DNA from: Microtetraspora niveoalba
Lineage (GTDB): Bacteria; Actinomycetota; Actinomycetes; Streptosporangiales; Streptosporangiaceae
Length of the DNA: 64,000 bases
Assembly: GCF_001570405.1 (NCBI RefSeq)
Contig: NZ_BBYM01000010.1
Location: forward strand, 137,091 to 201,090
Direction of reading: 5' to 3'
Below, in pieces: positions 36,931 to 45,440 of the stretch. Within the stretch, counting starts at the first letter, position 1. Each line of letters begins with the position of its first letter. A program made the translations under genes and the position numbers. The notes under the pieces were generated by a model, which saw nothing but the letters and a program-made list of their open reading frames with translations, made no database searches and was not told the DNA's origin.

Positions 36931-37377
36931 ATGAAGCTCATTCTCACGACTGAGGTCTCCGGCCTCGGCACCCCCGGCGACGTGGTCGAGGTTAAGGACG
37001 GCTACGGCCGCAACTACCTCATCCCCCGCGGCTTCGCGATCCGGTGGACCCGCGGCGCCGAGTCGCAGATCGCCTCGATCAAGAAGGCCCGCTCGGCCCG
37101 CGAGATCCGCGACCTGGGCACGGCCAAGGAGGTCGCCGGCCAGCTCGGCGCCCTCAAGGTGGTCCTGAAGACGCGCGCCGGCGAGGCCGGTCGCCTCTTC
37201 GGCTCGGTCACCACCGGTGACATCGCCGACGCCGTGGCCGCCGCCGGCGGTCCGCAGCTCGACCGTCGCCGCATCGAGATCGGCAACGCGATCAAGAGCG
37301 TCGGGTCGCACCGGGTCAGCGTCAAGCTGCACCCCGAGGTGTCCGCGAACCTGGACGTCGAGGTCGTCGCCGGCTGA
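36931..37377 (+). CDS. rplI: 50S ribosomal protein L9
   Basis: 148 residues with the N-terminal rRNA-binding motif GDVVEVKDGYGRNYLIPRG and a C-terminal globular domain joined by a charged helix. Last gene of the operon; a terminator follows. Confidence 0.97.
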   Translation: MKLILTTEVSGLGTPGDVVEVKDGYGRNYLIPRGFAIRWTRGAESQIASIKKARSAREIRDLGTAKEVAGQLGALKVVLKTRAGEAGRLFGSVTTGDIADAVAAAGGPQLDRRRIEIGNAIKSVGSHRVSVKLHPEVSANLDVEVVAG

Positions 37378-37399
37378 CCGGCGCTCACGACCGTCAGGA

Positions 37400-37427
37400 G
37401 GGCCCTTCCCGTCATCGGGAGGGGCCC
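37400..37427 (+). terminator. Terminator of rpsF-ssb-rpsR-rplI
   Basis: 12-bp stem GGGCCCTTCCCG / CGGGAGGGGCCC (one mismatch) with a TCAT loop and TTC after it, 22 bp past rplI. Confidence 0.82.
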
Positions 37428-37533
37428 TTCGCCGTACCCGGGCCGTACCTTCACTGGCCTGAAATGAACGGCCGATAGTATCTAGCCCGTCCTAAACGCG
37501 GCTTACGCGTGAGTTTTACCCATGGAGGCTGAA

Positions 37534-38412
37534 ATGCACCGTCCCTCGCTGTTGCTGGCGCTCGGCGTCCTCACGACGGCGGCGGTCGCGTGCGCACCGG
37601 CCAACGACACCGCGCAGCCGTCCGGGAACGCCGCCTCCGGCAGCCCCGCCGCCGCGGCGAGCTGCACCAAGGACCAGCTCAAACTGGTCACCCCCGGCAA
37701 GCTGACCGTCGGCACGGACAAGCCCGCGTACGAGCCGTGGTTCAAGGACGACGACCCGGCGAACGGCGAGGGCTTCGAGAGCGCGGTCGCCTACGCCGTG
37801 GCCGGCAAGCTCGGCTTCACCAAGGACGAGGTCGCCTGGACGACCGTGCCCTTCGACAGCGCGTACGCGCCGGGGGACAAGAAGTTCGATTTCGACCTCA
37901 ACCAGGTCTCCATCACCCCCGACCGGGCCAAGGTCGTCGACTTCAGCGAGGGCTACTACACGGTCAAGCAGGGCGTCGTCACCCTGAATGGCGGCAAGTA
38001 CGCCTCGGCGACCGGGCTGGCCGACCTCAAGGACGCCACGATCGGCGTGCAGGTCGGCACCACGGCGCTGGACGCGGTCAAGAGCGTGGTCCAGCCGGCC
38101 AAGGAGGCCAAGGTCTACACCCAGCAGGTGGACGCCGTGAACGCCCTCAAGAACAAGCAGGTCGACGCCATCGTCGTGGACCTGCCGACCGCGTTCTACG
38201 TCACCGCCGCCCAGGTGGAGAACTCCAAGATCGTGGGCCAGTTCGCGGCGACCGGCGGCACTCCCGAGGAGTTCGGCCTGGTCTTCCAGAAGGGCAACGC
38301 CCTGGTGTCCTGCGTCAACGAGGCCATCGGCGCGCTCAAGTCCTCGGGTGAGCTCGCCCAGATCGAGCAGCAGTGGCTGAGCGCGGCCGCCGGCGCGCCG
38401 GAGATGAAGTGA
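37534..38412 (+). CDS. Amino-acid ABC transporter substrate-binding lipoprotein
   Basis: 292 residues. Lipoprotein signal with lipobox TAAVAC (Cys20), then a family 3 solute-binding fold (KLTVGTDKPAYEPWF, KFDFDLNQVSITPDRAKVVDFS, DATIGVQVGTTALDAV). It probably binds a polar amino acid such as glutamate, glutamine or an ectoine-like solute. The ATG at 37534 is seven bases after GGAGG. First gene of a three-gene importer. Confidence 0.9.
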   Translation: MHRPSLLLALGVLTTAAVACAPANDTAQPSGNAASGSPAAAASCTKDQLKLVTPGKLTVGTDKPAYEPWFKDDDPANGEGFESAVAYAVAGKLGFTKDEVAWTTVPFDSAYAPGDKKFDFDLNQVSITPDRAKVVDFSEGYYTVKQGVVTLNGGKYASATGLADLKDATIGVQVGTTALDAVKSVVQPAKEAKVYTQQVDAVNALKNKQVDAIVVDLPTAFYVTAAQVENSKIVGQFAATGGTPEEFGLVFQKGNALVSCVNEAIGALKSSGELAQIEQQWLSAAAGAPEMK

Positions 38413-39269
38413 CGGATGGGGTGACGCCGCCCGCGAAGAGCGCGCGGCAGTTGGAGAGGGAGCGGGTCCGCCGCGGGCAGGCGATCCGCTCCAGTTCCGT
38501 CGCCACGGCGTCCACCATCGTCTTCCTGGTCCTGGTGGGCGTCCTGGTGACGAGTTCGCCGGGATGGCCGCGGGTCCGGGAGACGTTCTTCGATCCCGAG
38601 TGGTTCACCCGGGCGCTCCCCGACGTGCTCCAGGGTTTCTGGATCAACGTCAAGATCTTTCTGATCGCGGAGCCGATCATCCTGGTCGTCGGGCTGCTGG
38701 TCGCCCTGGCGCGGGGATTGCGGGCGCCGGTCTTCTTCCCGCTGCGGGTCCTGGCCGTCGTCTACACCGACGTGTTCCGCGGGGTCCCGACGCTGCTCGT
38801 CATCATGCTCGTCGGGTTCGGCCTGCCCGCGCTCCAGCTCACCGGCGTGCCGTCCGACGAGATCACCCTCGGGGTGGTCGCGCTCGTCCTCGCGTACGGC
38901 GCGTACGTCGCGGAGGTGTTCCGCGCGGGCATCGACACGGTGCACCCGAGCCAGATCGCCGCGGCGCGCTCGCTCGGGTTGTCCCACGGGCAGGCGATGC
39001 GCCACGTCGTGCTCCCGCAGGCCGTGCGCCGGGTGATCCCGCCGCTGCTCAACGACTTCGTCTCCCTGCAGAAGGACACCGCGCTGGTCTCCACCATCGG
39101 CGTGATCGAGGCGCTGCGGCAGGCGCAGATCTACGCCGCGAGCAAGTTCAACTACACGCCCTATCTCGTGGCGGCGCTGCTGTTCATCGTGCTCACGATC
39201 CCGATGGCGCGGTTCACCGACTATCTGTCGGCGCGCGCCGCCCGTCGTCGCGGTCCCGGAGGTGCCTGA
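38409..39269 (+). CDS. Amino-acid ABC transporter permease
   Basis: 286 residues, HisM/GlnP family, with about five helices. The permease EAA loop is VFRAGIDTVHPSQIAAARSLG followed by LSHGQAMRHVVLPQA. The GTG overlaps the upstream stop (GTGA), so it is translationally coupled. A longer frame from 38373 would overlap the substrate-binding gene. Confidence 0.92.
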   Translation: MTDGVTPPAKSARQLERERVRRGQAIRSSSVATASTIVFLVLVGVLVTSSPGWPRVRETFFDPEWFTRALPDVLQGFWINVKIFLIAEPIILVVGLLVALARGLRAPVFFPLRVLAVVYTDVFRGVPTLLVIMLVGFGLPALQLTGVPSDEITLGVVALVLAYGAYVAEVFRAGIDTVHPSQIAAARSLGLSHGQAMRHVVLPQAVRRVIPPLLNDFVSLQKDTALVSTIGVIEALRQAQIYAASKFNYTPYLVAALLFIVLTIPMARFTDYLSARAARRRGPGGA

Positions 39270-40012
39270 TGACGCTCCTGCGCATCGAGGGCGTGTGGAA
39301 GAACTACCGCCACCAGAGCGTGCTGCGCGGCATCGACCTGGACGTCGCGCCGCACGAGGTGGTCTGCCTGATCGGCGCCTCCGGCTCCGGCAAGTCCACG
39401 CTGCTGCGCTGCGTCAACCTGCTGGAGACGATCGACGACGGCGCCATCCACCTGGACGGCGACGAGATCACCGACGTCCGGGCCGACGTGGACGAGGTCC
39501 GCAAACGGATCGGCATGGTCTTCCAGTCCTACAACCTCTTCCCGCACATGACCGTGCTGGACAACATCACCCTGGCTCCGCGCAAGGTGCACGGGACGCC
39601 CCGGGACCGGGCCGAGGAGCAGGCGAGGGAGCTGCTCGCCCGGTTCGGCCTCGCGGACAAGGCGGGGGAGTACCCCGACCGCCTCTCCGGCGGCCAGCAG
39701 CAGCGGGTGGCCGTCATCCGGGCCATCGCCACCCAGCCCCGGCTGCTGCTGCTCGACGAGGTGACCTCCGCGCTCGACCCGATCCTCGTCACCGAGGTGC
39801 TGAGCATCATCCGCGAGCTCAAGGACGCCGGGATGACGATGATCCTCGCCACCCACGAGATGAGCTTCGCCAGGGACATCTCCGACACCGTCTGCTTCCT
39901 CGACGGCGGGGTCCTGCTCGAACGCGGCTCTCCCGAGCAGATCTTCTCCGACCCCGAGCATCCGCGCACCCGCGAGTTCCTCCAGCGCGTGCTGGACGCC
40001 GGACGGCTCTGA
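39269..40012 (+). CDS. Amino-acid ABC transporter ATP-binding protein
   Basis: 247-residue GlnQ/HisP-type ATPase. Walker A GASGSGKSTLL, Q-loop VFQSYNLFPHMTV, signature LSGGQQQRVAV, Walker B LLLLDEVTSALDP. Start overlaps the permease stop (TGATGA). Convergent with the MATE gene 9 bp on. Confidence 0.94.
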   Translation: MTLLRIEGVWKNYRHQSVLRGIDLDVAPHEVVCLIGASGSGKSTLLRCVNLLETIDDGAIHLDGDEITDVRADVDEVRKRIGMVFQSYNLFPHMTVLDNITLAPRKVHGTPRDRAEEQARELLARFGLADKAGEYPDRLSGGQQQRVAVIRAIATQPRLLLLDEVTSALDPILVTEVLSIIRELKDAGMTMILATHEMSFARDISDTVCFLDGGVLLERGSPEQIFSDPEHPRTREFLQRVLDAGRL

Positions 40013-40021
40013 GGGCGCCGG

Positions 40022-41344
40022 TCACCCGCCGGTGACCAGCCAGGCCGTGCCGTACGCACGGAGGGAGAGGGTGACCATCCTGGCCATCATCCAGACGCCG
40101 AAGGCCGCCCACAGTGCGACGAGGCTGCCCGCGACCAGGGCGAACGGCAGATAGGCGAGGGTGGTGACCAGCCCGGCCCAGGCGAGGTAGCGCTGGTCGC
40201 CCGCGCCGATCAGCACGCCGTCGAGCACGAACACGACGCCGGCGACCGGCTGGAACAGCGCCACGAGCCACAGCACCTCCTCCAGGTGGTCGGACACCGC
40301 GGCGGGGCTGTCGAACACCGCCGGGATCAGCGGGCGCAGCGCGAGCACGGCCAGGCCGAACGCGACACCGCATGCCACACCCCACACCACCATGCGGCGG
40401 GTGGCCGACCGCGTACCCGCCGTGTCGCCCGCGCCCAGCGTGCGGCCGGTGATCGCCTGCCCCGCGATGGCGATGGCGTCCAGGGCGAACGCGAGGAACG
40501 TCCAGATCCGGATGGCGATCGTGTGCGCGGAGATCTGCGCGTCGCCCATCCGGGTCGCCAGCGCCGTGGCGATCAGCAGCACGATCTGCAGGCACGCCGT
40601 ACGGATGACCAGGGCGATCCCGGCCGTGCCCGCGGCCCTGATGCCGGCGAGGTCGGGCCGCAGCGGGACGCCGTGCCGCCGCGCCCCCTTGACGACCATG
40701 ACGAGGTAGACGGCCGCGCCGAGCGCCTGGGCGATGACCGTGCCCCAGGCGGACCCGGCGACGCCCCAGCCGAGCCCGAGGACGAACCACGCGTTCAGCA
40801 CGCCGTTCAGCAGGAAGGAGCCCACCGAGACCGCGAGGGGGGTCACCGTGTCCTGCAGGCCGCGCAGCACGCCCGTACCGGCGAGCACGAGGAGCAGCGC
40901 GGGGGTGCCGAGCAGGCTGACCCGCAGGTAGGTGGTCGCCAGCTCGGCCAGCCGGTCGGAGGCGCCGAAGAGGTCCACGATGCCGGGGGCGAGCGGCCAG
41001 CAGACGGCGATGACGGCGACGCCCACCGCCGCCGCCAGCCACATCCCGTCCATGCCCTGCCGCATCGCCCGGCGCGGGTCGCCCGCCCCGATCTGCCGGG
41101 CCACCGCGGCGGTCGTGCCGTACGCGAGGAAGACGCACAGGCCGACGATCGCGGAGAGGGCGGCGCTCGCCACGCCGAGGGCGCCGAGCGCCGGATCGGG
41201 GAGCCGTCCGACGATGACGGAGTCGGTCAGCAGGAACAGCGGCTCGGCGACGAGGGCCCCGAACGCGGGCACGGCGAGCCGGAGGATCTCCCTGTTGCCC
41301 GCCCCGGTCCCGCCTCGTCGTCCGGTGTCCGCTGTCAGTGGCAT
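40022..41344 (-). CDS. MATE family efflux transporter (DinF-like)
   Basis: About 440 residues, twelve helices, two MATE halves. It begins REILRLAVPAFGALVAEPLFLLTDS, typical of DinF/NorM MATE proteins that export drugs or metabolites using Na+ or H+. A MATE gene next to dnaB is conserved in actinobacteria. The ATG at 41344 has no strong ribosome site. Confidence 0.88.
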   Translation of the reverse strand: MPLTADTGRRGGTGAGNREILRLAVPAFGALVAEPLFLLTDSVIVGRLPDPALGALGVASAALSAIVGLCVFLAYGTTAAVARQIGAGDPRRAMRQGMDGMWLAAAVGVAVIAVCWPLAPGIVDLFGASDRLAELATTYLRVSLLGTPALLLVLAGTGVLRGLQDTVTPLAVSVGSFLLNGVLNAWFVLGLGWGVAGSAWGTVIAQALGAAVYLVMVVKGARRHGVPLRPDLAGIRAAGTAGIALVIRTACLQIVLLIATALATRMGDAQISAHTIAIRIWTFLAFALDAIAIAGQAITGRTLGAGDTAGTRSATRRMVVWGVACGVAFGLAVLALRPLIPAVFDSPAAVSDHLEEVLWLVALFQPVAGVVFVLDGVLIGAGDQRYLAWAGLVTTLAYLPFALVAGSLVALWAAFGVWMMARMVTLSLRAYGTAWLVTGG

Positions 41345-41670
41345 AAGGGTATTTTGCCAGTTACATTCGGCTGCTCGGGGGCGCGGACGGGGGCCGGTGG
41401 CGCTGTCATGCCCATCCGGTCTCGGCAATCTGTGGACTTTCTTTCCTCCACAGCCCTGGGATAACGTTTCCGCTGCTCACAGCGGTTTCCGTGGCGATGG
41501 CCACAGAGTTATCCCCAGGCTCGTCCCCAGGGTGTGCACACCTCGACGGTAGAAGTGCACAAGTTATCCACAGGCCGCTCCACAGGGCGCGTTGCCGCTA
41601 GGCTGCGGCAGCCGCGAGACTGTCAGACCGGCGGATTACAACTGGGGTTGCGGTGTTGGGGGGTGTGTAG
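41345..41670. other. Intergenic region upstream of dnaB, DnaA-box rich
   Basis: 326 bp between MATE (minus) and dnaB (plus). No gene. It is filled with TCCACA/TCCCCA-type words (see next entry) and is locally less GC-rich than the genes. A poly-G tract follows inside the dnaB start. Confidence 0.7.
41431..41584. promoter_or_regulatory. Cluster of DnaA-box-like sequences before dnaB
   Basis: A perfect TTATCCACA (41564-41572), plus TTATCCCCA (41509-41517), CGCTCCACA (41576-41584), TCCTCCACA (41444-41452), GTGTGCACA (41532-41540), AAGTGCACA (41553-41561) and an inverted AAGTCCACA (41431-41439). Seven matches of varying quality in 155 bp. It may be a DnaA-binding control region for dnaB. Confidence 0.65.
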
Positions 41671-43056
41671 GTGAGCGTGCTTGATTTCCCGGGGGGGCCG
41701 GGCGGCCCCGGGGGCCCGGGGGGTTCCGACGCCACATTCGAGCGGACTCCCCCGCACAACATCGAGGCCGAGCAGTCGGTTCTCGGCGGCATGATGTTGT
41801 CGAAGGACGCGGTCGCCGACGTGGTCGAGGTCCTGCGCGGGGACGACTTCTACCGCCCCGCGCACCAGATCATCTACGACGTCATCACCGACCTCTACGG
41901 CAGGGGCGAGCCCGCCGACTCGATCACGATCCTCGACGACCTGCAGAAGCGCGGCGAGCTGGGCCGGGTCGGAGGCGCTCCGTACCTCCACACGCTGACC
42001 GCGGTCGTGCCCACGGCCGCCAACGCGGGTTACTACGCCAAGATCGTGCGGGAGCAGGCCGTCCTGCGCCGGCTGATCGAGGCCGGCACGCGCATCGTGT
42101 CCTACGGGTACGGCGGGCAGGGCGAGGAGGTCGACGACCTGGTCGACCGGGCGCAGGCCGAGATCTACAAGGTGACGGAGCGGCGCACCTCCGAGGACTA
42201 CCTGCCGCTGTCGGAGATCATGCCCGGCGCCCTCGACGAGATCGAGGCCATCGGCAGCCGCGGCGGCCAGATGGTCGGCGTCCCCACCGGCTTCCAGGAT
42301 CTCGACGCCCTGACCAACGGCCTGCACCCCGGCCAGATGATCGTCGTCGCCGCCCGTCCCGCGATCGGAAAGTCCACATTGGGGCTGGATTTCGCGAGAT
42401 CCGCCGCTATCAAGCACGGCATGACGACGGTCATCTTCTCGCTGGAAATGTCGCGTAACGAGATCACGATGCGACTGCTCTCGGCGGAGGCGAGGGTCGC
42501 GCTGCACACCATGCGCTCCGGCCTGATGAGCGACGACGACTGGACGCGGATGGCCCGCCGCATGGGCGAGGTGGCCGAGGCGCCGCTGTTCATCGACGAC
42601 TCGCCGAACATGTCGATGATGGAGATCCGGGCCAAGTGTCGCCGCCTCAAACAGCGCAACGACCTGCGCTTCGTCATCGTCGACTACCTCCAGCTCATGA
42701 GCTCTCCCAAGCGGACCGAGAGCCGCCAGCAGGAGGTCTCGGAGTTGTCCCGGTCGCTCAAGCTCCTCGCGAAGGAGCTCGAAGTGCCCGTGATCGCGAT
42801 CTCGCAGCTCAACCGCGGTCCCGAGCAACGCACCGACAAACGTCCCCAGGTCTCCGACCTGCGGGAAAGTGGGTCGATCGAGCAGGACGCCGACATGGTC
42901 ATCCTGCTGCACCGGGAGGACGCGTACGAGCGGGAGTCGCCGAGGGCGGGCGAGGCCGACCTGATCGTGGCCAAGCACCGTAACGGCCCCACGGCGACGG
43001 TCACCGTGGCCTTCCAGGGCCACTACAGCCGCTTCGTCGACATGGCCACGCACTGA
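41671..43056 (+). CDS. dnaB: Replicative DNA helicase DnaB
   Basis: 461-residue hexameric helicase. A Gly/Pro-rich N-terminal tail precedes the N-terminal domain (ERTPPHNIEAEQSVLGGMML); the RecA-like core has Walker A ARPAIGKSTL near 226-235, FSLEMSRNEI, and Walker B FVIVDYLQLMSS. The length shows no intein, although actinobacterial dnaB genes sometimes carry one at the Walker A. GTG start. Confidence 0.97.
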   Translation: MSVLDFPGGPGGPGGPGGSDATFERTPPHNIEAEQSVLGGMMLSKDAVADVVEVLRGDDFYRPAHQIIYDVITDLYGRGEPADSITILDDLQKRGELGRVGGAPYLHTLTAVVPTAANAGYYAKIVREQAVLRRLIEAGTRIVSYGYGGQGEEVDDLVDRAQAEIYKVTERRTSEDYLPLSEIMPGALDEIEAIGSRGGQMVGVPTGFQDLDALTNGLHPGQMIVVAARPAIGKSTLGLDFARSAAIKHGMTTVIFSLEMSRNEITMRLLSAEARVALHTMRSGLMSDDDWTRMARRMGEVAEAPLFIDDSPNMSMMEIRAKCRRLKQRNDLRFVIVDYLQLMSSPKRTESRQQEVSELSRSLKLLAKELEVPVIAISQLNRGPEQRTDKRPQVSDLRESGSIEQDADMVILLHREDAYERESPRAGEADLIVAKHRNGPTATVTVAFQGHYSRFVDMATH

Positions 43057-43182
43057 TCGCGGCCCCGGTCACCGGCGCGGGCCGGGCCCGGCCGCAGGCC
43101 GCGTGGAGTTCGCGTCAACAGGCGGCGGCCACCCTCTCGGGCGCGACCGGGATGTCCCGGAGGTCGCCTGAGTCGCGGGGGT

Positions 43183-43932
43183 TCAGCGGCACAGGGCGAG
43201 CATGGTGTTCTTGTCGGCCCGCGTGACCGACAGGCGGTATTTGAGCGCGACCTGCGTGAACCGGACGGCGTAGGCGCACCGGATCTTCCGCGCCGGCGGC
43301 AGCCAGGAGCCCGGACCCCAGCCGCGCTTCGCCTGGTTGACCGGGCCGTAGACCGGGAGCAGGTTGAGCGGGTCGTTGGCGATGCGCAGCCGCTTCGCCT
43401 TCGGCCAGCGCGCGGCGCCCATCCGCCACGAGTACGACATCGGCACGACGTGATCGACCTGGACGAGGTCCGCGCGCTGCTTGCGCCAGCGGATGGTCCT
43501 GCCGGTGTAGGGGTCGCGCAGGGTCATCCTGACCACGACGCAATCCGAGCCCTTGCGGTATCTGACGTTCCGTCCGTCGCGGGCGAGCAGGTCGTTGCGC
43601 GTGTCGCAGCCGTTGCCCGCGTACGGCACTCCGCGCGCGGTGTCCGCCCAGTTGGGGCCGAACCACTTCCGGGAATATCCGGTCTTCGGGCCCATGCGCC
43701 GGACGCGGAGCCTTTTGATGAGCTTCGTCGCGGCGGCCCGGCCGGCCCTCGACGTGATCGGGGCCAGTCCGGGGCGCGTTCCGCGCGGGTTTTTCAGGGG
43801 GACGGCCGCCGCCACGTGACCCGACCGGGATCCGGCCGCGTTCTGCACGCGGGATTTGTCCTGATGGCCGTTCGCGTCGTTCCGAGTGGCGAGGGAGGCG
43901 AGCACGATGCCCGCCACCACAACAGTGATCAC
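43183..43932 (-). CDS. Secreted HNH-family endonuclease
   Basis: 249 residues. An N-terminal hydrophobic stretch (MITVVVAGIVLASLA) acts as signal or anchor; a disordered linker follows. The C-terminal part carries the HNH/DUF1524-type catalytic core: VQVDHVVPMSYSWRMGA with the histidine pair region, RIANDPLNLLPVYGPVNQAKR (Asn residues) and later WLPP and CAYAVRFTQVALKY. Related actinobacterial proteins are extracellular nucleases. It is separate from any restriction partner. Confidence 0.78.
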   Translation of the reverse strand: MITVVVAGIVLASLATRNDANGHQDKSRVQNAAGSRSGHVAAAVPLKNPRGTRPGLAPITSRAGRAAATKLIKRLRVRRMGPKTGYSRKWFGPNWADTARGVPYAGNGCDTRNDLLARDGRNVRYRKGSDCVVVRMTLRDPYTGRTIRWRKQRADLVQVDHVVPMSYSWRMGAARWPKAKRLRIANDPLNLLPVYGPVNQAKRGWGPGSWLPPARKIRCAYAVRFTQVALKYRLSVTRADKNTMLALCR

Positions 43933-44046
43933 TTCGCGTGCGCCCAGAGCCGCCTCCCCGGATGAGACTCCGTAAAGGAATCCCCAAAATTCGGGAGACT
44001 TACACGGACGGGGGCTCCGTCCTCCGGCTCGGCGGAAACCCCCTGG

Positions 44047-44841
44047 TCAGATCACCGGGCGGAAATGCGTGGTGATCCGTCCTCCGTCGAAGACGTGCAG
44101 GGCGACGGCCGGAGGCAGGTCGGGATCGATCGGCGGGTAGGCGTCCGTCTCGACCGGCGCCAGCAAGGTGTTCACCACACCCGGCGCCACCAGCAGGGGC
44201 AGGCCTGCGAACGTCGTCGCCGCGCCCGTGTGGGCGTGCCCGGCCAGCACCGCCACCACCTGCGGGTGCCGGGCGAGCACCCCGGCCAGGCGCTCGGGCT
44301 CGCCCAGCCTGATCTCGTCGACGTACGGGATGCCCAGCGTGACGGGCGGGTGGTGCATCGCGACGAAGGCGGGCACCTCCGGAGCGGCGGAGAGGACGTG
44401 GTCGAGCCAGTCGAGGGTCTCGTCGTCGAGGAGCCCGTCGTGTCGTCCGGGGACGCTGGAGTCGCACAGCGCGACCGTCGCGCCCGGCAGGCGGAGCACC
44501 TGGTTGACCGGCCCGCCCACCGGCCCGTCCACCGGCTCGCCCACCGGCTCGCCCACCGGCCCGCCCGTTCCCGGCCCGTTCTCGGACGAGGTGACCAGGG
44601 CCTTGCGGAAGTTCTCGCGGACGTCGTGGTTGCCGGGGCACAGGGCGAGGGGAACGCCGGTCGGCAGGAGCCCGCGGACGATCTCGTACTCCTCGACGGC
44701 CCCGTGGTCGGCGAGGTCGCCGGTGAGCAGGATCGCGTCCACGGGCAGTCGCGCGACGTGGTCGAGGACCCGGGCGGCGCGCGCGGTGTTCCGCTCGCTC
44801 CCGTCGATGTGGATGTCGCTCACGTGGGCCAGTACGAGCAT
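44047..44841 (-). CDS. Metallophosphoesterase (CpdA/3',5'-cyclic nucleotide phosphodiesterase-like)
   Basis: 264 residues with the five metallophosphoesterase motifs: HVSDIHID, LTGDLADHG, CPGNHDVRE, AMHHPP and AGHAHTGA. Such enzymes hydrolyse cAMP or other phosphodiesters with two metals. A Gly-Pro-Val repeat insert (about 92-110, GPVGEPVGEPVDGPVGGPV) comes from a 12-bp DNA repeat and lies in a surface loop between motifs. ATG after GGAGGAGG. Confidence 0.88.
   Translation of the reverse strand: MLVLAHVSDIHIDGSERNTARAARVLDHVARLPVDAILLTGDLADHGAVEEYEIVRGLLPTGVPLALCPGNHDVRENFRKALVTSSENGPGTGGPVGEPVGEPVDGPVGGPVNQVLRLPGATVALCDSSVPGRHDGLLDDETLDWLDHVLSAAPEVPAFVAMHHPPVTLGIPYVDEIRLGEPERLAGVLARHPQVVAVLAGHAHTGAATTFAGLPLLVAPGVVNTLLAPVETDAYPPIDPDLPPAVALHVFDGGRITTHFRPVI
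44507..44566. repeat. Five tandem 12-bp repeats inside the phosphoesterase gene
   Basis: Units ACCGG(C/T)(C)CG(C/T)CC at 44507, 44519, 44531, 44543 and 44555; they encode Gly-(Gly/Glu/Asp)-Pro-Val repeats in frame. Length changes would keep the frame, so copy number may vary between strains. Confidence 0.9.
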
Positions 44842-44906
44842 GGGTTCCTCCTCCGTGCCGGGGGTCGTCAGCCTTTCACACGCCGGTCCTCGCCGCGGCC
44901 CGCGCG

Positions 44907-45392
44907 TCAGGCGACGGGTACGGCGAGACGCTCGGCGAGGATGCCCGCCCGGGCGAGCTGGACCTTGCGGGCCTGGCCCGCCGCGAACGCCGCGAGATAC
45001 CAGGGAGCGGTGATCTCCAGCAGGTCCTCCACCCGGGTGCCGGAGCCGTCCGGCGCCAGGTCGAAGCGGTAGACGAGCCGCACGTTGCCCGGGCTCGTCA
45101 CGTCGCCGCGTACGGAGAGTCCCTCGGTGAGGAGGGTGACCTTGATCGGGTTGTCGTGCGTGAAGACGCCGAGGAACCTGAACCGTTCGATCGAGGTGTA
45201 GCGGATGACGCCGGGCTCGGAACGATCCACGTCCCTGACCGCCACGACGAGCGGTGACAGCCCGATGTAGCTCTCGGGCGTCGTGAGGTGCTCGAACACC
45301 GCCTCGGGCGCGGCGTCGACGCGGAATGTGTTGGTCAGTACCCTCTGCGGCACCACGGCCTCCGGACCTGGAACGTGATCTATGTCGGGCAT
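44907..45392 (-). CDS. SRPBCC (START/polyketide-cyclase-like) family protein
   Basis: 161 residues from an ATG at 45392. The fold is suggested by TNTFRVDAAPEAVFEHLTTP, alternating strands and a C-terminal helix (LAAFAAGQARKVQLARAG). Such proteins bind hydrophobic ligands; the function here is unknown. It lies 48 bp after the ABC-2 permease stop on the same strand. Confidence 0.75.
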   Translation of the reverse strand: MPDIDHVPGPEAVVPQRVLTNTFRVDAAPEAVFEHLTTPESYIGLSPLVVAVRDVDRSEPGVIRYTSIERFRFLGVFTHDNPIKVTLLTEGLSVRGDVTSPGNVRLVYRFDLAPDGSGTRVEDLLEITAPWYLAAFAAGQARKVQLARAGILAERLAVPVA

Positions 45393-45440
45393 TGTGACAA
45401 AAGACCGCGCGTCACGAGAAGTCCGGCCAGCCAGGCCCAC

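Noticed and set aside
41671..43056. Intein in DnaB
   Set aside because: Length (461) and uninterrupted Walker A to Walker B spacing show none.
43115..43987. 290-residue frame overlapping the HNH gene on the same strand
   Set aside because: The alternate frame carries no motif; the HNH frame holds the catalytic core and signal sequence.
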